Shown piece by piece: positions 16,259-24,227 of a stretch of DNA of 46,836 nucleotides. Position numbers and translations under genes: made by a program. Position 1 is the stretch's first letter. Every line of letters begins with the position of its first letter. The stretch is taken from positions 1-46,836 of the forward strand of contig NZ_CABFMF010000006.1 of the NCBI RefSeq assembly GCF_901875575.1. The letters are read 5' to 3'. The stretch comes from an uncultured Streptococcus sp. (lineage in GTDB: Bacteria; Bacillota; Bacilli; Lactobacillales; Streptococcaceae). The notes below the pieces were generated by a model. It did no database searches, was not told the origin of the DNA, and saw nothing but the letters and a program-made list of their open reading frames with translations.

Positions 16259-17509
16259 ATGAAAACACCATTTATCAATAGAGAAGACTTAGAAGCGATT
16301 GTTGCCGAGTTCCCGACACCCTTTCACTTGTATGATGAGAAAGGGATACGTGAAAAAGCACGAGCTGTCAATCAAGCCTTTTCGTGGAACAAGGGCTTTA
16401 AGGAATATTTTGCTGTTAAAGCTACTCCAACCCCAGCTATCTTGAAAATCCTTCAAGAAGAAGGTTGTGGTGTGGACTGCTCTAGTTATGTAGAGCTTTT
16501 GATGAGTCATAAACTGGATTTCCCTGGTTCTGAGATTATGTTCTCTTCAAACAACACGCCAGACAAGGAATATGCCTATGCACGTGAATTGGGTGCGACC
16601 ATTAACTTGGATGCTTTTGAAGATATTGAACATCTGGAGAGAGCAGCAGGTATTCCAGAAGTTATTTCTTGTCGTTACAATCCTGGCGGTGTTTTTGAAC
16701 TAGGAACAGACATCATGGACAATCCTGGAGAGGCCAAGTTTGGCATGACCAAGGACCAGCTCTTTGAAGCTTTTGCCATCTTGAAGGAAAAAGGAGCTAA
16801 GACCTTTGGGATTCACTCCTTCCTAGCATCTAATACTGTTACTCATCTCTATTATCCAGAGTTGGCTCGTCAGCTTTTTGAATTGGCTGTTGAAATCAAG
16901 GAAAAGTTGGGCATTTCGCTAGACTTTATCAATCTTTCTGGCGGTATTGGTGTCAATTATCGTCCAGACCAGGAGGCAAATGATATTGCCTTGATTGGTG
17001 AGGGGGTTCGTAAGGTTTATGAAGAGGTTCTTACGCCAGCAGGCCTTGGTCAGGTCAAGATTTTCACCGAATTGGGTCGCTTTATGCTAGCCCCTCACGG
17101 TGCTTTGATTACAAGAGTTACCCATAAGAAGAAAACTTATCGTACCTATCTAGGGGTGGATGCATCAGCAGTCAACCTCATGCGTCCAGCCATGTATGGA
17201 GCCTACCACCATATCACCAATCTGACACATCCAGATGGATTAGCTGAAATAGTAGATGTAGTCGGTTCTCTCTGCGAAAACAATGATAAATTTGCAGTGA
17301 ATCGCGAACTGCCTCATACAGAAATCGGTGATTTGCTGGTAATTCATGATACAGGTGCCCACGGTTTTTCAATGGGCTATCAGTACAATGCCAAACTTCG
17401 TTCTGCGGAAATCCTTTATACCGAAGAAGGAAAAGCCCGCCAAATCCGCCGTGCAGAGCGCCCTGAGGATTATTTTGCAACCTTGTATAGTTTTGATTTT
17501 GAAGAATAA
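16259..17509 (+). CDS. lysA: Diaminopimelate decarboxylase
   Basis: A 416-residue PLP enzyme of fold type III that decarboxylates meso-diaminopimelate to L-lysine, the last step of lysine synthesis and a supply for Lys-type peptidoglycan. The PLP lysine is in YFAVKATP (Lys54). Other motifs are GCGVDCSSYVEL, the glycine loop LSGGIGVNY, and GDLLVIHDTGAHGFSMGYQYN near the C-terminus, which carries the substrate-binding tyrosine. Its length and motifs fit LysA better than the related carboxynorspermidine decarboxylase. It follows purR; the start is ATG 16259 with AAGGAA upstream. Confidence 0.88.
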   Translation: MKTPFINREDLEAIVAEFPTPFHLYDEKGIREKARAVNQAFSWNKGFKEYFAVKATPTPAILKILQEEGCGVDCSSYVELLMSHKLDFPGSEIMFSSNNTPDKEYAYARELGATINLDAFEDIEHLERAAGIPEVISCRYNPGGVFELGTDIMDNPGEAKFGMTKDQLFEAFAILKEKGAKTFGIHSFLASNTVTHLYYPELARQLFELAVEIKEKLGISLDFINLSGGIGVNYRPDQEANDIALIGEGVRKVYEEVLTPAGLGQVKIFTELGRFMLAPHGALITRVTHKKKTYRTYLGVDASAVNLMRPAMYGAYHHITNLTHPDGLAEIVDVVGSLCENNDKFAVNRELPHTEIGDLLVIHDTGAHGFSMGYQYNAKLRSAEILYTEEGKARQIRRAERPEDYFATLYSFDFEE

Positions 17510-17572
17510 TCTGAGAATTAATTGAAAATGAAATTGAAAAACAGATTGCTTTCTAAAAAATAGGCAAAAATC

Positions 17573-17621
17573 TTGTTTTTCTTTCAAGTCGTGATATAAT
17601 AAAACTATAAAACGTTTTCAA
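17573..17621 (+). promoter_or_regulatory. pflA promoter with candidate cre (CcpA) site
   Basis: TTGTTT (17573-17578) and TATAAT (17595-17600) have a 16-nt spacer and an extended -10 TG. Just downstream, TATAAAACGTTTTCAA (17606-17621) agrees with the cre consensus WTGNAARCGNWWWCAW except at positions 2 and 3. A site at or just after the transcription start would allow CcpA roadblock repression. The promoter is strong evidence; the cre call is moderate. Confidence 0.6.
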
Positions 17622-17634
17622 GGAAGGTAACGAT

Positions 17635-18429
17635 ATGTCTGAAGAAACAATTGATTATGGACAAGTGACAGGAATGGTGCATTCGACAGAAAGCTTTGGG
17701 TCAGTAGATGGGCCTGGTATTCGCTTTATTGTCTTTTTGCAGGGCTGTCACATGCGTTGCCAGTATTGCCACAACCCAGATACTTGGGCGATGGAGTCCA
17801 ACAAATCACGTGAACGGACGGTAGATGATGTTTTGTCAGAGGCCTTGCGCTACCGTGGTTTCTGGGGGAATAAGGGTGGTATTACAGTCAGTGGAGGAGA
17901 AGCTCTCTTGCAGATTGATTTCCTGATTGCCTTCTTCACCAAGGCCAAAGAACACGGAATCCACTGTACCTTGGATACCTGTGCCCTTCCTTTCCGTAAT
18001 AAACCACGTTACCTTGAGAAGTTTGACAAACTCATGGCTGTTACTGACTTGGTTCTCTTGGATATCAAGGAAATCAACGAAGAACAGCACAAGATTGTTA
18101 CCAGCCAAACCAATAAAAATATCTTGGCCTGTGCCCAGTATCTATCAGATATTGGAAAGCCTGTCTGGATTCGCCACGTGCTAGTTCCGGGATTGACAGA
18201 TAGAGATGATGACTTGATTGAACTTGGTAAGTTCGTCAAGACCCTTAAAAATGTTGATAAGTTTGAAATTCTGCCTTATCATACTATGGGAGAATTCAAG
18301 TGGCGTGAATTGGGAATCCCTTATTCGCTCGAAGGGGTTAAACCACCAACAGCAGACCGCGTCAAGAACGCTAAAAAACTCATGGATACCGAAAGTTATC
18401 AAGACTATATGAAACGTGTACATGGATAA
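17635..18429 (+). CDS. pflA: Pyruvate formate-lyase-activating enzyme
   Basis: A 264-residue radical-SAM enzyme that installs the glycyl radical on pyruvate formate-lyase, enabling mixed-acid fermentation without oxygen. The CX3CX2C cluster motif is Cys38, Cys42 and Cys45 in GCHMRCQYCHNPDTW. The GGE-type motif ITVSGGEALLQ and the WIRHVLVPGLTD block are present. Start ATG 17635 with AAGGAAGG seven bases upstream. The pfl structural gene is not in the window. Monocistronic with a terminator at 18435. Confidence 0.95.
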   Translation: MSEETIDYGQVTGMVHSTESFGSVDGPGIRFIVFLQGCHMRCQYCHNPDTWAMESNKSRERTVDDVLSEALRYRGFWGNKGGITVSGGEALLQIDFLIAFFTKAKEHGIHCTLDTCALPFRNKPRYLEKFDKLMAVTDLVLLDIKEINEEQHKIVTSQTNKNILACAQYLSDIGKPVWIRHVLVPGLTDRDDDLIELGKFVKTLKNVDKFEILPYHTMGEFKWRELGIPYSLEGVKPPTADRVKNAKKLMDTESYQDYMKRVHG

Positions 18430-18434
18430 AAAAG

Positions 18435-18460
18435 AAGCCTGATGGGAACATCGGGCTTTT
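18435..18460 (+). terminator. Terminator after pflA
   Basis: AAGCCTGATG (18435-18444), loop GGAA, CATCGGGCTT (18449-18458) with one G-U pair, followed by T residues. It begins six bases after the stop codon. Confidence 0.85.
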
Positions 18461-18500
18461 AAGTTTACACAAATATATATAATTAAATAAAACAAAATTT

Positions 18501-18617
18501 TATACTCTTCGAAAATCTCTTCAGACCACGTCAGCTTCCATCTGCAACCTCAAAACACTGTTTTGAGCAGCTTGCGGCTAGCTTCCTAGTTTGCTCTTTG
18601 ATTTTCATTGACTATTA
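18501..18617 (+). repeat. BOX element, shortened variant
   Basis: The repeat starts TATACTCTTCGAAAATCTCT and ends TTTTCATTGACTATTA. Compared with the element at 4556-4753, the second half of boxA and the start of boxB are missing: the sequence jumps from CACGTCAGC to TTCCATCTGCAACC. Only one CAAAACACTGTTTTG stem remains before boxC. It sits exactly at the left edge of the ABC/two-component cassette. Confidence 0.85.
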
Positions 18618-18711
18618 AATCTTTTGATTCTTGAAATTCTGAAAAAAATCCGAAAAAGAATGTGTAAGATATAGTCACTTTTAGAAATATTAAATAGAAT
18701 AGGAGAACATG

Positions 18712-19422
18712 ATGGAACAAAGTATTACTATTAAAAATTTATGTAAGTCATATGGCCAAACTCAAATTTTAAAAGATATTTCTTTTGAAGCAAAAGCAGG
18801 TAGAGTGACTGCTTTCCTGGGTCCAAATGGAGCTGGAAAAAGTTCAACCTTACGTATTTTATTAGGATTAGACAAAGCAACATCTGGTCTTACCAAAATT
18901 GGAGATCAAACTTATAAGGAATTAAAATTTCCTCTAAAGATTGTAGGAGCTTCATTTGACAGTGTAGGAGCTCCTGATGATCGGACTGTTTATCAACATT
19001 TGAAAATTGTTGCTGCGAGTAATGGGATATCCAGTCAGCGAATTGATCAAGTCTTGGATATGGTGGATATTAGCCATAAGAAAAAATCTAAAATTGGGAA
19101 ATTATCATTAGGAGAAGGACAACGATTAGGAATTGCAACAGCTCTATTAGGAAATCCTCAATATCTGATATTGGATGAACCGACAAATGGATTGGATCCA
19201 AGAGGAATTCGGTGGTTTAGAGAGTTTATAAAAAAACAAGCTCAAGAAGGGAAGACCGTCTTACTGTCATCTCATATATTATCGGAAGTGGAAGCAGTAA
19301 CAGATGATGTAGTTATCATAAATAAAGGAAAAGTTCTTATAAAAGGGACTTTACAAGAAGTGATGAAAAATCTTTCTTCACTAGAAGAAGTCTTCTTTAG
19401 TTTAACAGAGGGAGGAAAGTGA
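18712..19422 (+). CDS. ABC transporter ATP-binding protein, LanF/BcrA-type
   Basis: A 236-residue ATPase. Walker A is GPNGAGKSS (about 37-45), Walker B YLILDEPTNGLD, and H-loop SSHILSEVE. The signature is LSLGEGQRLG (131-140) rather than LSGGQ, as in lantibiotic-immunity and bacitracin-resistance ATPases. At the Q-loop position the sequence is VGASFDSVGAP, with Asp83 where most ATPases have Gln and LanF proteins have Glu. The start ATG 18712 is six bases after AGGAG; ATG 18709 is less likely. The gene is followed at once by two ABC-2 permease genes and a two-component system, so a role in exporting or expelling an antimicrobial peptide is inferred. Confidence 0.85.
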   Translation: MEQSITIKNLCKSYGQTQILKDISFEAKAGRVTAFLGPNGAGKSSTLRILLGLDKATSGLTKIGDQTYKELKFPLKIVGASFDSVGAPDDRTVYQHLKIVAASNGISSQRIDQVLDMVDISHKKKSKIGKLSLGEGQRLGIATALLGNPQYLILDEPTNGLDPRGIRWFREFIKKQAQEGKTVLLSSHILSEVEAVTDDVVIINKGKVLIKGTLQEVMKNLSSLEEVFFSLTEGGK

Positions 19423-19423
19423 C

Positions 19424-20209
19424 ATGGCACTTATATACTCTCTTCATTCTGAAATATTGAAATTGCTTTATAGGAGAGCTACTCATGTTGTATTATTCTT
19501 GATACTGGTATTTCAAACGTTTTTAGCAAATATTGGTGCTTCTCAAATTGTTTCAGTTGGTATCCATGCTACACCAGAGACAAATCCAGAATTAGCAGAA
19601 GCTATACCTCCTATTGAATTTTTAGGTTTTGATGTCACTTTATTTGGTGTTTTTATTATGATTATCCTAGGCTCAATTTACGGAGCCGAGGAGTATAAAG
19701 GCTCTGCTATTCGTACAAGCCTCCTCTCTATTACAAATCGAGGTACTTTCCTAGTTTCAAAAACATTAGTTTGGCTTGTATTTTCTTTTTTCATTTCCTT
19801 TCCATCAATATTCCTTACGATTAACATGACACATTATGTTTTAGGACAAGATGGTTTATTGCTTTTTTCACTAAATGGAACAGTTTGGTTCTATATATTT
19901 TTAGCCAGTATAGCTTGGACTTTGTTGGGACTGCTAGCCTATATTATGGCTTTGACATTTAAAACAGCCATTGTTCCTCTATTATTTTTGCTTCCCCAAG
20001 TCTACAATTTAGGAACATTCTTAGCAAACTATATATTGGTTGCAAAATTTCTTCCAGTTGCATTGGGGCAAGGATTGATTGCTACATCTCCTCAAATTTT
20101 AGAGCATAATAGTTTACAACATATTTTATTTTTACTTTGTTGGAACTTTTCATTCTTGGCTTTAGCAATTTACCGCTTACTTAAGTCAGATATCGGAGGA
20201 GGTGAATAA
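19424..20209 (+). CDS. ABC-2 type permease subunit, LanE/LanG-like
   Basis: A 261-residue membrane protein with about six predicted helices. The N-terminal motif SLHSEILKLLYRRATH precedes the first helix, and GSIYGAEEYKGSAIRTSL lies in a cytoplasmic loop, as is typical for lantibiotic-immunity and BcrB-type ABC-2 permeases. It starts one base after the ATPase stop region, with GGAGG just upstream. It likely pairs with the next permease to form the membrane channel of a three-part exporter. The substrate is unknown. Confidence 0.82.
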   Translation: MALIYSLHSEILKLLYRRATHVVLFLILVFQTFLANIGASQIVSVGIHATPETNPELAEAIPPIEFLGFDVTLFGVFIMIILGSIYGAEEYKGSAIRTSLLSITNRGTFLVSKTLVWLVFSFFISFPSIFLTINMTHYVLGQDGLLLFSLNGTVWFYIFLASIAWTLLGLLAYIMALTFKTAIVPLLFLLPQVYNLGTFLANYILVAKFLPVALGQGLIATSPQILEHNSLQHILFLLCWNFSFLALAIYRLLKSDIGGGE

Positions 20210-20210
20210 G

Positions 20211-20930
20211 TTGAAAGAGCAACTTAAAAGTGAGTATCTCAAGTTTATGATGAATCCTTGGCACTGGTTGATTATAGGTGCTCTATTACTGTGTGTTCCG
20301 GCGATGGTTATTTTTTTAAATAGTAAGCCAGACCAGTTGACCCTACAGTTTGTTTTGGAACAGCTACTGCAAAGTCTCTATTTAGGACAGGCAGGTTTCA
20401 TTAGTCTAGCGGTTCTATTTATAGGTCAAGAATTTACAGGTTCTAGCCTTCGTACCAGTTTTCTTACATGTCCAAATCGTTTGAAATTTATAATCTGTAA
20501 ACTAGCTATTGTATTATGTATGGAAATTGTATTATTGGTTGCTGTAATATCATTATGCATACTAATCGCGCAAGGATACTACAATATCAATCTTTTGAGT
20601 AATATTAAACATGTTCTAACAATTCTATTTCCAGCTTGTATTTCTATTCTAACCTTCGCTCTTTTAAGTGGTATTTTTGTATTTATTTCCCAGTCTTTTA
20701 TCTTAATTTTGGGAATCAGTTTATCCCTTTTATTAGGGTTGGGACAAATGTTATTACAATTCAGTTCTTTTTTTAGAAATTTACCATTACTGGCTAGTAT
20801 GAATTGTTTTTATACCCATCCCTTGTCGCTTTATTATCCAGTGTGGCAAGGTTTAGGGATACAAATAGTTTGGTTATTAATTGTTTTTCTATTTGCTACA
20901 TTGATAATTATAGGAAGAAATGTAGGCTAA
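20211..20930 (+). CDS. ABC-2 type permease subunit, second partner
   Basis: A protein of about 239 residues with roughly six hydrophobic helices. It begins with a typical LanEG-like cytoplasmic start (KEQLKSEYLKFMMNPWHW) and has the loop FIGQEFTGSSLRTSFL, parallel to the motif in the preceding permease. I favour TTG at 20211, eight bases after GGAGGAGG; a GTG at 20202 overlaps that ribosome-binding site. The two permeases are diverged paralogues and would form a heterodimer with the ATPase dimer. A terminator follows, separating it from the regulator genes. Confidence 0.8.
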   Translation: MKEQLKSEYLKFMMNPWHWLIIGALLLCVPAMVIFLNSKPDQLTLQFVLEQLLQSLYLGQAGFISLAVLFIGQEFTGSSLRTSFLTCPNRLKFIICKLAIVLCMEIVLLVAVISLCILIAQGYYNINLLSNIKHVLTILFPACISILTFALLSGIFVFISQSFILILGISLSLLLGLGQMLLQFSSFFRNLPLLASMNCFYTHPLSLYYPVWQGLGIQIVWLLIVFLFATLIIIGRNVG

Positions 20931-20956
20931 AGACAGGGGTTATCCTGTCTTTTTCT
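20929..20956 (+). terminator. Terminator between the permease and regulator genes
   Basis: AAAGACAGG (20929-20937), loop GGTTAT, CCTGTCTTT (20944-20952), then TTC. It overlaps the last codon and separates transcription of the transporter from the two-component genes. Confidence 0.85.
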
Positions 20957-20963
20957 CAGTTAG

Positions 20964-20972
20964 TGCTATAAT
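20964..20972 (+). promoter_or_regulatory. Extended -10 promoter of the two-component genes
   Basis: TGC-TATAAT (20964-20972) lies 19 nt before the response-regulator ATG, with GGAGGG between. Confidence 0.75.
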
Positions 20973-20991
20973 ATATTCAGGAGGGTGAGTT

Positions 20992-21678
20992 ATGGCTTAT
21001 AAAATTTTGGTGGTAGATGATGATCTTGCTATTCTTCGTCTAATAAAAAAAGTACTAGAATATGAAAAATATGAAGTAGTCATACGAAATAAGATAGAAG
21101 AGATTGATCTTTGTGATTTTACAGGATTTGACTTGATTTTATTAGATATTATGATGCCTGTTAGTGGTTTAGAAATCTGTCAGATGATTCGCGAGCAGAT
21201 AACTGTTCCTATCTGTTTTATAACTGCCAAGGATATGGATGAAGATTTAGTAGCTGGAATTAATGCAGGTGCTGATGATTATATTATGAAGCCCTTTAGT
21301 ATGCAAGAATTGTTAGCACGTGTTAAAATGCACTTGCGTCGTGAAGAACGGACTAAAGGAAATATTCATCAAATAAAGATTGGGAAGCTTATACTATATA
21401 CGGATAGTAAGGAACTATTTGTAAACGATGATAAGATTGCCTTGACAAGGAGGGAATTTGACATAGTAAATCTTTTGGCAAGCACCCCAAGTAAAATATA
21501 TTCTATTGAGGAAATTTATAATTATCTATATCCACAAAGTTCAGAAGCGCTTTTACGTTCGGTTTCAGAGTATATTTATCAAATTCGTCAAAAGCTGAAA
21601 CCTTATCAATTAAATCCAATTAAAACCTTGTACGGTGGAGGATATCAATGGGTAGAATCAAAAGTTTTAGACAATTAA
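20992..21678 (+). CDS. OmpR-family response regulator
   Basis: A 228-residue two-domain regulator. The receiver domain (about 1-115) has acidic DDD at 9-11, phosphoacceptor Asp52 in LILLDIMMP, and Lys in IMKPFSM. The C-terminal winged helix (about 130-222) has ALTRREFDIVNLLAS and TLYGGGYQWV. Its own promoter follows the terminator of the ABC genes, and the kinase gene overlaps it by 31 nt. It probably controls the adjacent ABC exporter in response to a peptide signal, like the NukR/SrtR/SalR-type regulators of lantibiotic loci. That assignment is by neighbourhood. Confidence 0.88.
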   Translation: MAYKILVVDDDLAILRLIKKVLEYEKYEVVIRNKIEEIDLCDFTGFDLILLDIMMPVSGLEICQMIREQITVPICFITAKDMDEDLVAGINAGADDYIMKPFSMQELLARVKMHLRREERTKGNIHQIKIGKLILYTDSKELFVNDDKIALTRREFDIVNLLASTPSKIYSIEEIYNYLYPQSSEALLRSVSEYIYQIRQKLKPYQLNPIKTLYGGGYQWVESKVLDN

Positions 21679-22736
21679 TTCGAGAAACCTGTTGGAGAAT
21701 TATTTGGCAGTTTAGTCTTGGCTTATTAATGGCCTATCTTATTCCCTTAGCTTCAGTATCTATACAAATAAATGAAGATGGGAAACCTTTAAACAATAGT
21801 GGTGTTCTATCAATCTTTTTTAATGTGTCATCATGGATATATATTTGTGTTTTATTGATTATTCTAATAAGTTATCACATTGGAAAATTGTTGAAAAAAC
21901 TGAGTTATGAAATGACTTTGATTTATGAAAATAGTATGTGGTTGGAGAGGGAATGTACAGAAAGTTTAACGGTTAAAGAATTTCGTGAGACAGGAAATCG
22001 GATTATTGTGATGCAAGATAGAATTCGACAATTAATAGTTGATGAGAAAGAACAGAAAGAAGATTTGATGTTTCAGGTTTCGGCAGCTTCTCATGATTTA
22101 AAGACTCCCTTAACCATTATTAAGGGGAATGTAGAATTTTTGCAGGCGATAACTGAAAACGACCAATCTCAAGAATGCTTAGCAGATATAGAAAGAGCTA
22201 GTCAACAGTTACTAGATTATTTCAATCAATTGATTCACTACTCTAAAACCTATTATGATGATGAGACAGGTTGGACGGAGTATTCCTCTTCAGATTTTAT
22301 CAATGAATTAGAGAAAGAAGTTTCTTTTTTGATAAAAAATCAGATGAAGTTTTCTTTTGAACAAAATGTGAAAGGAACTGAAAACTATTATATAAATCCA
22401 TCTCTTCTGATTCGTGCCATACAAAATATTTTAACAAATGCTTTGGAATACGCTGATAAACAGAATCCTAAAATTAACATTAGGGTAGAGCAAGAGGGGA
22501 AGGAATTGAAAATAGGTATATGGAATAATGGCTCTGAATTTCCAGAGGAAGTTTTAAATAATTTTGGAAAGCTCTTTTATCGTATGGATAAAGCTAGATC
22601 GTATAAAGAGCAACATTATGGTATTGGACTTAGTTTTGTATGTAGAGTTGCAAAACTGCACAAAGGCCGAGTTGAGCTTAGAAATAGAGACTCGGGAGCA
22701 GAAGTTTTAATAACTGTGAATTGTATTAAATCATAG
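21648..22736 (+). CDS. Sensor histidine kinase
   Basis: A 362-residue membrane kinase. Two helices at about 18-36 and 58-80 enclose a short outside loop of roughly 22 residues, giving little room for a classical sensor domain. HisKA carries the phosphoacceptor His149 in ASHDLKTPLT. The HATPase domain has N-box NILTNALEYA, NNGSEFPEE and the G-box HYGIGLSFV. The short loop fits intramembrane-sensing kinases, some of which detect envelope stress or antimicrobial peptides with their partner transporter. Start ATG 21648 follows GGAGG and lies inside the regulator gene, so the two are translationally coupled. Confidence 0.86.
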   Translation: MGRIKSFRQLIRETCWRIIWQFSLGLLMAYLIPLASVSIQINEDGKPLNNSGVLSIFFNVSSWIYICVLLIILISYHIGKLLKKLSYEMTLIYENSMWLERECTESLTVKEFRETGNRIIVMQDRIRQLIVDEKEQKEDLMFQVSAASHDLKTPLTIIKGNVEFLQAITENDQSQECLADIERASQQLLDYFNQLIHYSKTYYDDETGWTEYSSSDFINELEKEVSFLIKNQMKFSFEQNVKGTENYYINPSLLIRAIQNILTNALEYADKQNPKINIRVEQEGKELKIGIWNNGSEFPEEVLNNFGKLFYRMDKARSYKEQHYGIGLSFVCRVAKLHKGRVELRNRDSGAEVLITVNCIKS

Positions 22737-22832
22737 TGAGTTACTTGTTAATTTATGATTGAATCGTTTTTATATGTGAGCTTTTAAATTATTTAACGTT
22801 TTCGATTAGTATAAGATGTAACGGTAGATAAC

Positions 22833-22889
22833 AAAAACGAATGATGATATCTAGTTGATGAAAACTATTTATCATTCATTCGTTTTTTT
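22833..22889. terminator. Convergent terminator between the kinase and yidC
   Basis: AAAAACGAATGATGATA (22833-22849) pairs with TATCATTCATTCGTTTTT (22870-22887) with a one-base bulge, and a T run follows. The A-rich left arm would provide a U tract for the minus strand as well, so it can serve both converging genes. Confidence 0.85.
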
Positions 22890-22911
22890 AATTATTGTAA
22901 TTTACGTAGCT

Positions 22912-23838
22912 TTATCTCGAACGTTGTTTTCCAGCGTTGCGATTTTTGTGTTTTTTCTTGCTTGTAATAGCAGTTGGTTGTTCAGGGGTAACGTCTTTTC
23001 GTCCACTTGGTGTAGAGAAAGCATTTGCTTTTGGTGGGTTCTTTGCCAGTTCTTCACGGACTTTTTTGCGAAGTTTTGGACGAACGATATAGTTGACGAT
23101 AAACTGTTGGAGAATCATCATGAAACCACCGACAACCCAGTAAAGTGTGACACTGGCTGGTGAAATAAGGGAGAAGCCGACAATTGTGATTGGGCTCACG
23201 TAAGCCATTTTCTTGATTTGATCTCTTTGCGTTTCATCTTCTACTCCGTGAAGTGAAAGGAGCGATTGAAGATAGTAAAGGACACCTGCGCAGGCAACCA
23301 AAATCATACTTGGAGAACCTAGAGGAATCCCTAGGTAGCTTGCTTGAGCAACCCCTTCAGTATGTTGGGCAGCAAAGTAGATAGCAGAGAAGAAAGGCAT
23401 TTGAAGGAGGATAGGGAAGCATCCTACACCACCAAACATGCTGATACCGTGCTCTTTTTGAGCTGCAAAGAGAGCTTGTTGGGCTTCGAGTTTTTCTTCT
23501 TGAGTTGTTGCTTCCTTGAGACGAGTTTGATGTGGCTCAAGGACATGCTTGAGGGCGTTCATCTTTTCAGAGTGAAGCGTCGCCTTCCATGATTGGTAGA
23601 TACCAAGTGGCAAGATAATCAAGCGCACGATAATGGTTACGATAATGATAGCCATACCAAAGCCTAGACCTTGATCGGTAGCGAAGTACTTGATAGCTTC
23701 AGCCATAGGCGCTCCGAAAGTATTCCAAATAAATCCTGTTGGCTCTCCTGTTGCTTTATCGACGCTAACACAGCCAGTCAAGACAAGCAACATAGCCACT
23801 CCCATAGCCGAGAGTGCAAAACGTTTAATAGATTTCAC
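22912..23838 (-). CDS. yidC: Membrane protein insertase YidC (Oxa1 family, lipoprotein form)
   Basis: A 308-residue YidC/Oxa1/Alb3 insertase that places small or tail-loop proteins in the membrane, with or without Sec. The signal sequence ends in the lipobox LTGC (about Cys23). The conserved core has five helices, with the hydrophilic-groove Arg expected near VRLIILPLGIYQS and blocks FPILLQMPFFSAIYFAAQ, SPITIVGFSLISPASVTLYWVVGG. The tail is strongly basic (KKKHKNRNAGKQRSR), suited to ribosome contact. Streptococci carry two YidC paralogues. By neighbours (pflA, acyP, TrmH-like) this should be the one called YidC1 in pneumococcus. Confidence 0.93.
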   Translation of the reverse strand: MKSIKRFALSAMGVAMLLVLTGCVSVDKATGEPTGFIWNTFGAPMAEAIKYFATDQGLGFGMAIIIVTIIVRLIILPLGIYQSWKATLHSEKMNALKHVLEPHQTRLKEATTQEEKLEAQQALFAAQKEHGISMFGGVGCFPILLQMPFFSAIYFAAQHTEGVAQASYLGIPLGSPSMILVACAGVLYYLQSLLSLHGVEDETQRDQIKKMAYVSPITIVGFSLISPASVTLYWVVGGFMMILQQFIVNYIVRPKLRKKVREELAKNPPKANAFSTPSGRKDVTPEQPTAITSKKKHKNRNAGKQRSR

Positions 23839-23915
23839 TGTTTTTATTCCTTCTTAAAAAATTATACCTTTCTATTCTACTGTTTTTTTACAAAATATAC
23901 AATAGTTCTAGAGAC

Positions 23916-24194
23916 TTAATTTGCGATTTTAAAGTCAGGGTAGGGAGGGAAGTTGCTCAGTTTGACATCTAAGTAGCTGACTTTTGAAAAAGGTGTGGGT
24001 CCTTTGCGGATTTCTTGGATAAATTTTGCCATGATAGCAGATGAGTCTGCTTGGGCTAAGATTTCGACTGTGCCATCGTCGTTATTCCATACTCGGCCTG
24101 TGATGCCACCAATTTCAAGTGCCAGGCTGTAAACACCCCAACGAAAGCCGACTCCCTGTACCCTACCTTGGGCAATCATTCTAACCTTTTGCAT
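23916..24194 (-). CDS. acyP: Acylphosphatase
   Basis: A complete 92-residue acylphosphatase that hydrolyses carboxyl-phosphate bonds of acylphosphates. The active-site block GRVQGVGFRWGVY (about 10-22) carries the phosphate-binding Arg, and VWNNDDGTVEI (about 35-45) carries the catalytic Asn. The start ATG at 24192-24194 follows AAAGGGG. It is divergent from the rRNA methyltransferase gene, and their start codons are only 33 bp apart, so their promoters overlap. Confidence 0.94.
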   Translation of the reverse strand: MQKVRMIAQGRVQGVGFRWGVYSLALEIGGITGRVWNNDDGTVEILAQADSSAIMAKFIQEIRKGPTPFSKVSYLDVKLSNFPPYPDFKIAN

Positions 24195-24212
24195 ACCAAA
24201 CCCCTTTGATTG

Positions 24213-24221
24213 TGTTATAAT
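24213..24221 (+). promoter_or_regulatory. Extended -10 promoter predicting a leaderless mRNA
   Basis: TGT-TATAAT (24213-24221) ends six bases before the ATG at 24228, so transcription would begin at or within a base or so of the start codon. No Shine-Dalgarno sequence lies between. The same AT-rich core read on the minus strand (TATTAT) could serve acyP. Confidence 0.75.
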
Positions 24222-24227
24222 ATTTCT

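Noticed and set aside
16259..17509. Carboxynorspermidine decarboxylase (nspC) as identity
   Set aside because: The CGVDCSSYVEL and HDTGAHGFSMGYQYN motifs, the length and the position after purR fit LysA better.
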